Below, one piece after another: positions 9,432-17,294 of a stretch of 64,000 nucleotides of DNA. The position numbers and the translations under genes are program-made. The stretch covers positions 1,690,958-1,754,957 of the forward strand of contig NZ_HG964497.1 in assembly GCF_000613125.1 (NCBI RefSeq). The letters are read 5' to 3'. A model generated the notes under the pieces. The model saw only the letters and a program-made list of their open reading frames with translations. It did no database searches and was not told where the DNA came from. This DNA is from Bacillus sp. EB01. Lineage in GTDB: Bacteria; Bacillota; Bacilli; Bacillales; Cytobacillaceae. Within the stretch, counting starts at the first letter, position 1; each line of letters starts with the position of its first letter.

Positions 9432-10475
9432 TTGGAAATCACGAAAAAGATTTTTGGGGAAACAGGCGGGCAAGAGATCCATGCTTATACACTAACAAAT
9501 AATAATGGCATGAGTGTGACATGCCTCGATTATGGCTGTATTATCAATGAACTAAATGTACCAGGCAAGGGGGGTACATCTGAAAATGTGGTCCTTGGCT
9601 TTGCGTCAATTGAGGAGTATATCGAGCACTCTCCTTATTTTGGATCGGTTGTCGGAAGGGTTGCCGGACGGATAAACAAAGGAAGGTTTTCACTCGATGG
9701 CAAGGACTATCAACTTGCCCAAAATGATGGCCAAAATCATCTGCATGGCGGGTTAAAAGGTCTCGATAAGGTTGTCTGGACGGCCGAAACAAGCCAGGCA
9801 GGTGAGAATGCAAAAATCGAATTTACATATGTAAGCCCGGAAAATGAGGAAGGCTACCCTGGAACGGTTTCATTCAGGACAGTTTATACAATTACTGAAA
9901 ACAATGAATTGATTAGTGAGTATTATGCAACGACCGATAAGAAAACTCTTATTAATTTGACTAATCATAGTTACTTCAACTTGAGCGGCAATTTTAAATC
10001 AACTATTCTAGACCACATTTTGCAAATTGACTCTGATGGGTTCCTTGAACTTGGCAGTGATTTGATTCCGACAGGCAAAACTCTTGATTCCCAAGGTACA
10101 GCCTTTGATTTTAGGATGGGAAGGAAGATAGGTGACGGGACAGTGTCGAACCATGAGCAAAATCTGCTTGCTGGCCGAGGCTACGACCACCCATTTGTGC
10201 TATCGGGCTCCAAAGGCATCAAGCTAAGTTGTCCTGAAAGCGGGCGTGTACTAGAGGTGGAAACAAACCAACCGGCCGTTGTTGTTTATACCTCCAACCA
10301 GCTTGAGGGCGATTTTACCCTAAATGGAGGAGTGAAGCCGCAGCCTTATCTTGCTGTCTGCCTTGAAACACAAAAGCATCCAGATGCCATCAATCATCCG
10401 GATTTTCCTTCTATAGTTCTTGAAAAGGGAGAAGAGTATTATTCCTATACAAAATACTCCTTTAAAACGAAATAA
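9432..10475 (+). CDS. galM: Aldose 1-epimerase (galactose mutarotase)
   Basis: Cytoplasmic mutarotase of 347 residues that interconverts the alpha and beta anomers of galactose and other aldoses. Family signatures are NDGQNHLHGG (catalytic His region, about residues 97-106), NLTNHSYFNL (second catalytic His) and GYDHPFVL. The length fits the family. The start is TTG at 9432, 8 nt after AAGGAG; the ATG at 9424 is out of frame. Upstream there is a TATAAT-like sequence within TTATAATAATACGG and an ACCATC...GATGGT inverted repeat near 9378-9403. No other galactose genes are adjacent. Confidence 0.9.
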   Translation: MEITKKIFGETGGQEIHAYTLTNNNGMSVTCLDYGCIINELNVPGKGGTSENVVLGFASIEEYIEHSPYFGSVVGRVAGRINKGRFSLDGKDYQLAQNDGQNHLHGGLKGLDKVVWTAETSQAGENAKIEFTYVSPENEEGYPGTVSFRTVYTITENNELISEYYATTDKKTLINLTNHSYFNLSGNFKSTILDHILQIDSDGFLELGSDLIPTGKTLDSQGTAFDFRMGRKIGDGTVSNHEQNLLAGRGYDHPFVLSGSKGIKLSCPESGRVLEVETNQPAVVVYTSNQLEGDFTLNGGVKPQPYLAVCLETQKHPDAINHPDFPSIVLEKGEEYYSYTKYSFKTK

Positions 10476-10499
10476 TTTTATTGGAAAGAGCAGGGGGGA

Positions 10500-10904
10500 G
10501 TGGATATTTTAAGAAAAGCGGTTCGGCTGGCCTTTATTCTGGCCGGCTTCCTTTCACTGGGTCTAGGTGTAATTGGTATATTTCTTCCAGTAATCCCGAC
10601 CACCCCCTTGCTCTTACTTGCGTCCTACTGCTTTATGCGGGGTTCTGAAAAGTTTGAGATTTGGTTCAAGGGTACCAGGATTTATAAGGAACATCTCGAA
10701 GGTTTTGTAAAGAAGCGGGAAATGACAGCAAAACAAAAGGCAGTCCTTCTGATTTTCGCCGACTGTATGATCGCTATTCCTTTTATTCTTACTGACAGCT
10801 TAATACTAAGGGTTTTCCTTGCAATTGTGGTCATTTACAAATACTATTATTTTTTCACAAAAATAAAAACGGTTAGACCCGAAAACAATAGCCAGGAAGC
10901 GTGA
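10500..10904 (+). CDS. DUF454 (YbaN-like) inner-membrane protein
   Basis: Small membrane protein of 134 residues with no assigned reaction. The family core is visible: GVIGIFLPVIPTTPLLLLAS followed by YCFMRGSEKFEIWF. Hydrophobic helices lie at about residues 9-45 and two near the C-terminus. GTG start at 10500, directly following the run GGGGGG; it lies 24 bases after galM and may be co-transcribed with it. YbaN-family genes often sit near haem or redox genes, but nothing like that is next to this one. Confidence 0.8.
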   Translation: MDILRKAVRLAFILAGFLSLGLGVIGIFLPVIPTTPLLLLASYCFMRGSEKFEIWFKGTRIYKEHLEGFVKKREMTAKQKAVLLIFADCMIAIPFILTDSLILRVFLAIVVIYKYYYFFTKIKTVRPENNSQEA

Positions 10905-10905
10905 C

Positions 10906-10933
10906 TGCGAAAGCCCTCAAAAGCGGCTTTCGC
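10906..10933. terminator. Hairpin between convergent genes
   Basis: TGCGAAAGCC / GGCTTTCGCA perfect 10-bp stem with an 8-nt loop, between the DUF454 gene and the oppositely oriented CPBP gene. No strong T run, so termination is assumed from position. Confidence 0.5.
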
Positions 10934-10939
10934 ATGCGC

Positions 10940-11694
10940 TCAGGCAATGTGTTCGGATGCTGAATCAGTTTCCTCTCCATCGTCTAGCTTACCGATATAA
11001 TCAATGAGAAAGTGCAATATAATAAGCGGTATGATGGAATCCAGACTAATATACAGAAGTGCGAAGAACAGGCCAATGATGGAAGTCCTAATGACATTTG
11101 AGATGCCTTGGTATGTATGGGCCAGCCCAAATAGGATTGAGGATAGAATGAGTACCATCCAAATCCCAAGTTGCGGGAACAATTGCTGAAATGCAAAGAT
11201 AAGGAATCCCCGGTAAATGATTTCTTCGGTTATACCTGCTGTCCAGGAAACAAATGTCCACATCTTTTTTTCTTTTTTAGTAACAGGCAGGATGTCCAAA
11301 ACCCGGTTTTCCCAAGCCCGAGCCTTTTGGCCTCCTGAATTTGGGATCTAATCCTTTCACTAAACTTTGAAGCTGCCCAATAATAAAGGAGAATGAATAT
11401 ATAAGCGGAACCAATACCAATAGCAAAATAGGGAACCCAGTATCCGAGTAATTCTGTCTGAATTTTTATTCCGCTGAAGCCTATATCTCCCACCGTGATT
11501 GGCCCAAGTGCAACCATTCCGAGTACTATGAGTGTTGGAGCCCAAAGCCCGGCCATAATTTTTTTATAATATCGGACCCGTACACCTGAATTGTTACGGA
11601 CGTTTGCTTTAAATCTCTTATAATCGTAGAATCCATACACCGGTTCGTAGGTTATTAGAAAAATAATCATTAGCCAATAAAAAAACTCCATCAT
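10940..11694 (-). pseudogene. CPBP-family intramembrane protease, frameshifted near 11293
   Basis: Two overlapping reading frames make up one CAAX/CPBP-type membrane protease. The N-terminal part (11230-11694) ends in-frame in QEAKRLGLGKTGF and the C-terminal part (10940-11299) carries the whole active site: EEIIYR, then FGLAHTYQG, then HFLID. Restoring one T to the short T run in GGGTTTTGGAC joins them into a protein of about 251 residues. The intact catalytic motifs argue for a recent mutation or a sequence error. Third gene of a MarR-led operon (14 bases after the previous gene). Such proteases act in prenyl-protein processing or bacteriocin self-immunity in other systems; the role here is unknown. 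Confidence 0.72.
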
Positions 11695-11708
11695 ACATTC
11701 CTCCTATG

Positions 11709-12245
11709 TCAACTATGCCTTTTTGCTAACAAAGCGTGAAATCTATCTTTATCATCCACGGAGAAGAAAATGCGGCTAACGTGCCTTTTTCCCCCAAGGA
11801 GGGCTGTGCTTTCAACCGGTTTGTTTAATACGAGCTCAAATGCCGGCTCCTCGAAGCCCATGAGTGAGAGGTCAAGGACATCTTTGTTTTTTCTGTCACT
11901 TCCGTAGTATATTTTGCCGCTCCGGATTTCTTTAATTTCGGAAGTATCTAGGGAGACGTGAGGACGGATTCCCACTTTTATAAATAATTCACGTTCGCGG
12001 AGCATGATGGGGTTTTGTATTACGGCCTTCAAGTCAGCCAGAAGGTACACAAGTACGAAAACAGCCATTCCAAGATGCAGCAAGTGAAGGAGGGGACTCC
12101 AATTGTATAGCAGATAGGAAACTCCGACTGACTCCACAATCATGACCACAACCATTGCCCATGTGAAGGCTGTGTAACCTGACTGGATATGGTATGTGAA
12201 TAAATGCATATCTTGTTGTTTTGGGTAGCGACCACTATTTTTCAT
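11709..12245 (-). CDS. Two-helix membrane protein with PH-like soluble part
   Basis: Protein of 178 residues that I do not recognise by name. Two adjacent hydrophobic helices (about residues 24-46 and 52-70) precede a soluble region rich in alternating beta-type sequence (LFIKVGIRPHVSLDTSEIKEI), resembling bacterial PH-like domains. It lies 19 bases after the marR-type gene and 14 before the CPBP gene, so it belongs to that operon and is probably a membrane function under MarR control. Confidence 0.6.
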   Translation of the reverse strand: MKNSGRYPKQQDMHLFTYHIQSGYTAFTWAMVVVMIVESVGVSYLLYNWSPLLHLLHLGMAVFVLVYLLADLKAVIQNPIMLRERELFIKVGIRPHVSLDTSEIKEIRSGKIYYGSDRKNKDVLDLSLMGFEEPAFELVLNKPVESTALLGGKRHVSRIFFSVDDKDRFHALLAKRHS

Positions 12246-12264
12246 ACGATAACTCCCTCTCTCG

Positions 12265-12705
12265 TCAAGAATCTTTCTTTAATACAATTTCATGGAGTTT
12301 CTTTAAGATAGAGTGGTAGGTGAGGATGTCTTCCTCGGGAAGGTGCATGAAATATTTATCAAAAATCCTATCATCGAGCTCAGCAATTTCTCTGAAAAAC
12401 TTCTCACCCAGTTTGTCCAGTGTTACAAATACCTCCCTTCTATTCTCCTTATTTACATCGCGTTTGACGTATTGCATGCTCTCCAGCTTTTTTATGAATT
12501 GGCTGGCTGCACTAGGGGTAGCACCAATTATTTCAGCGACTTCATTCATCGTGAGCTTTCCTTTCATATCAAGCATGCTTAAAACAACAGACTGCTTTGT
12601 TGACATATCATTTTCGTCAAGGATTTTTTTATATTCCTTTATAAAAATTGCCTGTATTTCCTGTGTGTATCTATTCGCTTCAAATAAAACTCTTTTTAAA
12701 TCCAT
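12265..12705 (-). CDS. MarR-family transcriptional regulator
   Basis: DNA-binding repressor of 146 residues with winged-helix segment LTMNEVAEIIGATPSAASQFIKKLESMQYVKR and the wing NKENRREVFVTLDKLG. It is the first gene of a three-gene minus-strand operon and has a good promoter with an overlapping palindrome, so it probably represses its own operon. The inducer is unknown. Confidence 0.9.
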   Translation of the reverse strand: MDLKRVLFEANRYTQEIQAIFIKEYKKILDENDMSTKQSVVLSMLDMKGKLTMNEVAEIIGATPSAASQFIKKLESMQYVKRDVNKENRREVFVTLDKLGEKFFREIAELDDRIFDKYFMHLPEEDILTYHSILKKLHEIVLKKDS

Positions 12706-12743
12706 GCTGAATTCACCTTCAAAAATTTTAATTTATTTAAACT

Positions 12744-12803
12744 GTTAAGTTGTCTTAACAATTAACCTAAGTTAATTATAATGTGTTTGGATGGAAATCA
12801 CAA
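12744..12803 (-). promoter_or_regulatory. Promoter and palindromic operator of the MarR operon
   Basis: On the minus strand TTGTGA (12803-12798) and TATAAT (12780-12775) are 17 nt apart. Just downstream lies a perfect inverted repeat GTTAAG-TTGT-CTTAAC (12744-12759), next to further TTAA half-sites (12762-12776). The placement over the start of transcription fits MarR autorepression. Confidence 0.65.
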
Positions 12804-12899
12804 ACCTTAATTGTAAGAAAATGAAAAAATATGGATGATTCTAAAATTCTTTGTGATTCCGGTTGGGGAGCGGATATCAACAGAGTCATTGCCATAAAA

Positions 12900-12930
12900 A
12901 AGACCAAACCGCATATGCGATTTGGTCTTA
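12900..12930 (-). terminator. Rho-independent terminator of queT
   Basis: On the minus strand AAGACCAAATCGC pairs with GCGGTTTGGTCTT around a short AT loop and is followed by TTTTTATG. It begins a few bases after the queT stop codon. Confidence 0.85.
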
Positions 12931-12933
12931 ACT

Positions 12934-13422
12934 TTATCCAACAAGTTTTTCAAAATTGACACGTTTATGGATAGCATACATGATAGGCGCGCCAACAGCG
13001 AGAACGACAAATTCACCGATAGCCACCGTAAGCCATGTATACCAAAACGGGAAATCAAGCGCAATGTTCAGCTCCCAGGCAATCAGGAACATGGTTACCG
13101 TGAAGACTGTTGTGTTAATTGCCATTCTTGCCCAAATCCCTTTTACATAGCGGGAAGCAAAAATGGTAATCAGGAGTGCAATGACGGATTGGCCAAAGCC
13201 AAATATAAGGTCAAGTACACCCAGCGTTGAAAAGAAAAGGTTCGCCAGGAATACACCAAGAATAATGCCAAAGAAGTACTTCTTGTTGAATACAATGAGA
13301 TGGTTGAACATCTCGGAAACCCGGAATTGAACGGCTGAGAATGCCAGAGGCTGGATCAACATAGTGACAGCAATGTACAAAGCAGCAATAATTCCGTTTA
13401 CTGCAAGTGTTCTTATATTCAT
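12934..13422 (-). CDS. queT: QueT-type queuosine precursor transporter
   Basis: Integral membrane protein of 162 residues with about five helices, matching the QueT family of substrate-binding components for uptake of queuosine precursors such as preQ1. The opening RTLAVNGIIAALYIAVTMLIQPLAFSAVQFR (given here as a region, residues 4-34) is typical. The preQ1 riboswitch overlapping its ribosome site supports the assignment independently. Energy for import may come from a shared ECF module encoded elsewhere. The AAGGAG site is 9 nt before the ATG. Confidence 0.9.
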   Translation of the reverse strand: MNIRTLAVNGIIAALYIAVTMLIQPLAFSAVQFRVSEMFNHLIVFNKKYFFGIILGVFLANLFFSTLGVLDLIFGFGQSVIALLITIFASRYVKGIWARMAINTTVFTVTMFLIAWELNIALDFPFWYTWLTVAIGEFVVLAVGAPIMYAIHKRVNFEKLVG

Positions 13423-13431
13423 AACGTCTCT

Positions 13432-13470
13432 CTCCTTAGTTTTTTATCGTGGGAGGTTCTCGAACCACGC
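13432..13470 (-). promoter_or_regulatory. preQ1-I riboswitch
   Basis: On the minus strand the stem CGTGG/CCACG encloses the loop TTCGAGAACCTC and is followed by the A-rich tail ATAAAAAACTAAGGAG. This matches the preQ1 class I aptamer, with the pseudoknot tail running into the Shine-Dalgarno AAGGAG of queT. The layout predicts translational repression of queT by preQ1. Confidence 0.9.
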
Positions 13471-13489
13471 GGTTTTGCCCGAAGGTACC

Positions 13490-13519
13490 ATTATAGACCC
13501 TATCATAAGTTTCCGTCAA
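13490..13519 (-). promoter_or_regulatory. Sigma-A promoter of queT
   Basis: TTGACG at 13519-13514 and a perfect TATAAT at 13495-13490 on the minus strand, 18 nt apart, just upstream of the riboswitch aptamer. Confidence 0.75.
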
Positions 13520-13567
13520 TGGTTTCCGTTGGCATTTCTTAGCTAGTCCATTCATATCGATAGTAGT

Positions 13568-14267
13568 ATGGAGGCGATAAAATTTGTTTCTATCATCACC
13601 TGCACTAAACGTCCAGGATTTCTTGACGCTTTATACAGTAATTTCAATCGGCAGGATTATGAATTGAAAGAGTTTATCCTTGTCCTGCACGGTTTAGATG
13701 GGTTAGACACAGGACTAATCGCCGAAGATCCCCGTTGTACAATCTTATATTTACCGAAAGAAATGCCGCTGGGCACCTGCCTGAACGAGGCGGTTAAACA
13801 TACAAGTTTTAAAGTGATTGCTAAATTTGATGATGATTATTATAGCCCGCAATATCTTGCCGAAGCACTTAAGGTTATGGAAAAGCGTCAGGCAGAAGTA
13901 GTCGGGAAACAATCTTATTTAGTTTACTTTAAAAAGGATGAATTACTCTCGATATATAAACCTGGTAAGGGAAGAAGCTGCGGAAACACTGGGAGGAGCG
14001 ACTCTTGTATTTAAAAAAAGGATTTCAGATAGTGTGAGCTTTCCTCCGATATTTGTTGGCGAGGATTCAGCCTTTTTAGATGAGTGACTAAAACAAAACA
14101 TGGGTATATACGCTTCTTCGCCATACAACTATATTTATATCCGTTATTGGCAGGGCCACCACACATCTGATGCCGATAACAATCGACTAAAGAGGTACTG
14201 CACTCCACTCCTGAGGACAAAGAACCTTGCCCGCTATGCCAGTTCAAGAGCAGGAGGGAGTGATTGA
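13568..14267 (+). pseudogene. Family 2 glycosyltransferase, frameshifted and with an internal stop
   Basis: The intact 5' part encodes a GT2 nucleotide-sugar transferase with FVSIITCTKRPGFLDALYSNF at the start and the DxD-like KFDDDYYSPQYL. Near 13968 the frame shifts by one extra base in AAGGGAAGAA; the original frame continues as EEAAETLGGATLVFKKRISDSV and IFVGEDSAFLDE. It then meets a TGA at 14085 (DE-TGA-LKQNMGIYASSPYNYIYIRYW) and runs to a normal stop at 14265. Two independent lesions make it a pseudogene. Probably once part of surface-polysaccharide or spore glycan synthesis, with the next remnants. Confidence 0.8.
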
Positions 14268-14568
14268 TGGAGGACGCTGTCGGCTTTCGCATGAGAGATA
14301 GAGTGAAGGCTTCCTCTTCTTTTCAAAAAGCCATGTTTGGGGAGCTGGACCCAATCATAAGAAATCAACCTGAAAAATCCATAATCCTGTTCCTTCCTTA
14401 ATCGACTGGGATATCCCCCTCTTTCAACGGCCACAGCTTCTTGCCTTAAACTTTGCCAAGGCAGGTGTCATTTTTTATAAGGTACATCAACTGGCAACTG
14501 ATTTTTTGGAGTTAGAACACTTTTGCAGCTTTGTAGTGAAGTTGATTTTTAGATTAAAAAAATATTAG
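14267..14568 (+). pseudogene. 5' fragment of a second glycosyltransferase
   Basis: An ATG overlapping the stop of the preceding pseudogene (TGATG arrangement) starts a 44-codon frame ending in SIILFLP-stop at 14399. One base further the reading continues as DWDIPLFQRPQLLALNFAKAGVIFFY, the start of a family of Bacillus glycosyltransferases that contain the DWDIPLFQRPQ motif. It breaks off at 14566. Only about the first 100 residues remain. Together with 15797-16018 this could be the two ends of one gene whose middle was lost, but that is inference. Confidence 0.65.
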
Positions 14569-14846
14569 ATTTTACCAAATAATGGTCGTGTGTGTTTGGG
14601 TTATATCTCCCTTCTTAGAATCAGTAACCCTCGCTATAAATCGGTTGGGGGAATATTGGAAACTGTTAAACAGCCCCTAGCTTAATCTAACAGGTAAATC
14701 TGCCCTTACCAAAACACCCTATCTGACATAAGGTATAAAGAATTGTTTTTAATTTTCATCTAAAAAAATCAATGCGAAATTGGCCCTCAGCCTATAGCCA
14801 GGGGGTGATATGTTAAATTCCTTCATAATAGAAAGGCGGAAATAAT

Positions 14847-15755
14847 TTGAAGGTACTAGTAACAGGTGGAGGAGGCTTTATTGGATCCCATGTTGTTGAT
14901 ATGCTGCTAGTAGAGAACTACCAAGTTGCTGTCGTTGATAATTTTTCTTCCGGTATGGAGAGGAATGTGCCAGGAGGTATTGCCAATTACGCAATGGATT
15001 TGAACGATTCCGGCTTAGAGAACGTATTTTTGACAGAAAAACCGGAGATTGTCATACATTTTGCAGCTCAAGTTTCCGTGAAGAAATCAATCGACAATCC
15101 CTTTGATGATTGCAGGCAAAATATTAATGGGACCATCAAACTTTTAGAATGCTGCCAAAAATACCAAGTGAAAAAATTCATTTATTCATCATCTGCAGCA
15201 GTATATGGAGCACCGAAGTATATCCCAATTGATGAAAACCATCCACTTGCTCCGGAGTCATTCTATGGGCTGTCAAAATTAACAGGAGAGACGTATATCC
15301 AACTTTACTCAAAGCTATTTAACTTAAATTATACGATTTTACGGTATGCAAATGTATATGGGCCGAGGCAAAGCATTAAAGGCGAAGCGGGAGTAATTCG
15401 GAGTTTTTTGGATAGTTTTATGCTTAACCAGCCCTTGACAATGTATGGCGACGGCAACCAGCGGAGAGATTTTGTTTTTGTTAAGGATGTAGCTGCTGCC
15501 AATCTTCAGGCTATTCATCATGGTGATTATCAAACGATTAATATTAGTTCCAATACAACAAAGTCTATTAATGATCTTATTTTTCTCCTTTCCGTGCTAA
15601 CAGATAACCGCCCGGAAATCGTCCAGTTGCCAGAACGGGCTGGCGATATACGGATTAGTTGTCTCCTAAATCAGAAAGCCCTTGAAGTGCTTCACTGGTT
15701 CCCGAGAGTTTCATTAATCGAGGGAATAGAAGAAACCATCGAGTCTTTAAAATAA
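14847..15755 (+). CDS. NAD-dependent sugar-nucleotide epimerase/dehydratase
   Basis: Extended short-chain dehydrogenase of 302 residues of the UDP-glucose 4-epimerase type. The Rossmann motif TGGGGFIGSH is at residues 6-15, the catalytic YxxxK appears in SFYGLSKLTGE, and SSSAAVYG and RYANVYGPRQ are family landmarks. TTG start at 14847, 7-8 nt after GAAAGGCGG. It is the only intact gene in a group of broken glycosyltransferases, so it probably supplied their sugar-nucleotide. Exact substrate unknown; slightly shorter than typical GalE (about 330). Confidence 0.85.
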   Translation: MKVLVTGGGGFIGSHVVDMLLVENYQVAVVDNFSSGMERNVPGGIANYAMDLNDSGLENVFLTEKPEIVIHFAAQVSVKKSIDNPFDDCRQNINGTIKLLECCQKYQVKKFIYSSSAAVYGAPKYIPIDENHPLAPESFYGLSKLTGETYIQLYSKLFNLNYTILRYANVYGPRQSIKGEAGVIRSFLDSFMLNQPLTMYGDGNQRRDFVFVKDVAAANLQAIHHGDYQTINISSNTTKSINDLIFLLSVLTDNRPEIVQLPERAGDIRISCLLNQKALEVLHWFPRVSLIEGIEETIESLK

Positions 15756-15796
15756 TAAGATAAGAGGTAAAGTGAAGGGATTACTTATGAAAAATC

Positions 15797-16018
15797 TTGT
15801 TAACCCAGCTAACATTGGCAATCGAATCAATGTTTAAAAATCATAAGCATCTTGTCTGGTCGAAAGGCTATGATGAAACCATAGAACTGATGGACTTTTA
15901 TTTAAAAAACGACTCAGCAAGGGAAAAAGTCGCAAACAAAGGGCAGCAGTACGTTTATAAATACCATGCTTATGAGCAGCGGGCGGCAGATGCTATTAAG
16001 GCATTAAAACAATCGTAG
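15797..16018 (+). pseudogene. C-terminal remnant of a glycosyltransferase
   Basis: About 73 codons ending in WSKGYDETIELMDFYLKNDSAREKVANKGQQYVYKYHAYEQRAADAIKAL (residues about 22-70). This resembles the C-terminal helix region of GT4-like glycosyltransferases, where a stretch on locking onto the 'YDExxELIDFYL' helix and a final YxYHxYxxRA segment is usual. No catalytic domain precedes it. The short frame ATG at 15787 just upstream runs into a stop and does not join it. I treat it as debris of the same decayed cluster. Confidence 0.5.
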
Positions 16019-16450
16019 TGTCAATTGTCAGGGTGACTGCTAAATAAAAGCGACCAATCTGATTAGTTGCTGAGTACATTTCAGCCGGCAAACCGGCTGT
16101 TACATCACCTTTTCATGAACTGGGAAAATATGCACTGCTGGATTTCAAAGGGCGCAGAAACATATAAAATCATCTTGAATAGGTGAGCTTCAACCTGTGA
16201 GAAATCAAGCGGGATAAAAGTAATGGCTGATACCGAATTGGTATCAGTTTTTATATTTTTAAAGAGCTGGAAACTACTTTTGACCTGATGTAGTTTCGGA
16301 CGGGTGCTATTTAGTTCAGGAAAGTATAAAATAAAGAAATAGTCTCTTATTCCCTTGTGAAATCATGATGCTTAAAGGCACCTTTTCCTGCTTGTGAATA
16401 AAATAGACTATCGGCCATAAACGCCAGTCTTCAATAAAGGTGTGAGAGAT
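16019..16450. other. Intergenic region, no gene recognised
   Basis: 432 bases without a supported gene. It holds a CAGCCGG/CCGGCTG hairpin near 16082-16099 and one clear terminator (16227-16256). Confidence 0.6.
16227..16256 (+). terminator. Rho-independent terminator
   Basis: CTGATACC / GGTATCAG stem with a 5-nt loop followed by TTTTTATATTTTT. It closes the epimerase/glycosyltransferase remnant cluster. Confidence 0.8.
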
Positions 16451-17116
16451 ATGAGATTATATCAGGAACTGGCTCAAAGTGTGACGTATAAAAAACGAGG
16501 CATGAAAATTGCCATCCTAAATCAGGATGAAAATCTTACCTTTGTTGGGGCAGGACGCAGTGCCTGTGTGTTTAGGGTCGGAAAAACTGACAAAGTGCTG
16601 AAGGTATATTATCCATCTTTTGTCCATCTTGCCAATGAGGAGGCAAATATTTACCGCCTTTTGGAAGGACTGGAATATTTCCCGAAACTATACGAAACCG
16701 GTACCAATTACATTGTTATTGACTATATAGCAGGGGTTACTCTCTTTGAATGCCTGATTAAAGGCATACCTATCAAGGAAGAAAAAATAAGCGAAATAGA
16801 TTATGCCCTTTCCCAGGCCAGGCAGCGCGGACTTAACCCTTCAGATATCCATTTAAAGAATATTTTTATTACCCTTAGAGGAAAAATAAAGATAATCGAT
16901 GTGGCGCGGTTTCGACAGACCAAGCAGTGTAAACAATGGGAAGACTTGAAGATGGCCCATTCTTTACTGTATAAACATGGCTGGTTTCCCAAAAAACTGC
17001 CGCAAAAGCTGTTAAATCTGATAGCGATGATTTATAAAAAGCGATTTATACCTAGCTTCAAAAGGGAAAGAAAATCCGTTTTCCAGGTAGGAAGTGCCAA
17101 AGAGGTACAGCGATAA
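16451..17116 (+). CDS. Small serine/threonine protein kinase-like protein (YrzF-type)
   Basis: Protein of 221 residues with an abbreviated kinase fold. GAGRSACVFRV resembles the glycine loop, VLKVYY holds the VAIK-type lysine, NEEANIYRLL the helix-C glutamate, SDIHLKNIFI takes the place of the HRD catalytic loop and IIDVARF that of DFG. It is close in size to B. subtilis YrzF/YabT-type short kinases. With DVA instead of DFG the activity is uncertain. The start at 16451 is preferred because AAAGG is 10 nt upstream; the GTG at 16442 would abut it. Monocistronic as far as visible. Confidence 0.7.
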   Translation: MRLYQELAQSVTYKKRGMKIAILNQDENLTFVGAGRSACVFRVGKTDKVLKVYYPSFVHLANEEANIYRLLEGLEYFPKLYETGTNYIVIDYIAGVTLFECLIKGIPIKEEKISEIDYALSQARQRGLNPSDIHLKNIFITLRGKIKIIDVARFRQTKQCKQWEDLKMAHSLLYKHGWFPKKLPQKLLNLIAMIYKKRFIPSFKRERKSVFQVGSAKEVQR

Positions 17117-17294
17117 TAGAGTGATTATTATTGTATGACAAGACTATTCTTGGAAAATACGTTACAATATAAAAGTGAACCTTCCATCGGTGGGAGGGGG
17201 TTATCCTGCATAATAGTGGAATAACATACGATAACTTATAAGAAAAGGCTTCATTTCTGAAGCCTGGTTACTTTCCATACTTGGGAGCTGGTCT

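Noticed and set aside
14085-14087. Second in-frame TGA, in the GT2 pseudogene, considered as selenocysteine
   Set aside because: It is not at a redox motif, I saw no good hairpin in the expected place, and the gene has an independent frameshift; a plain nonsense mutation is the simpler reading.
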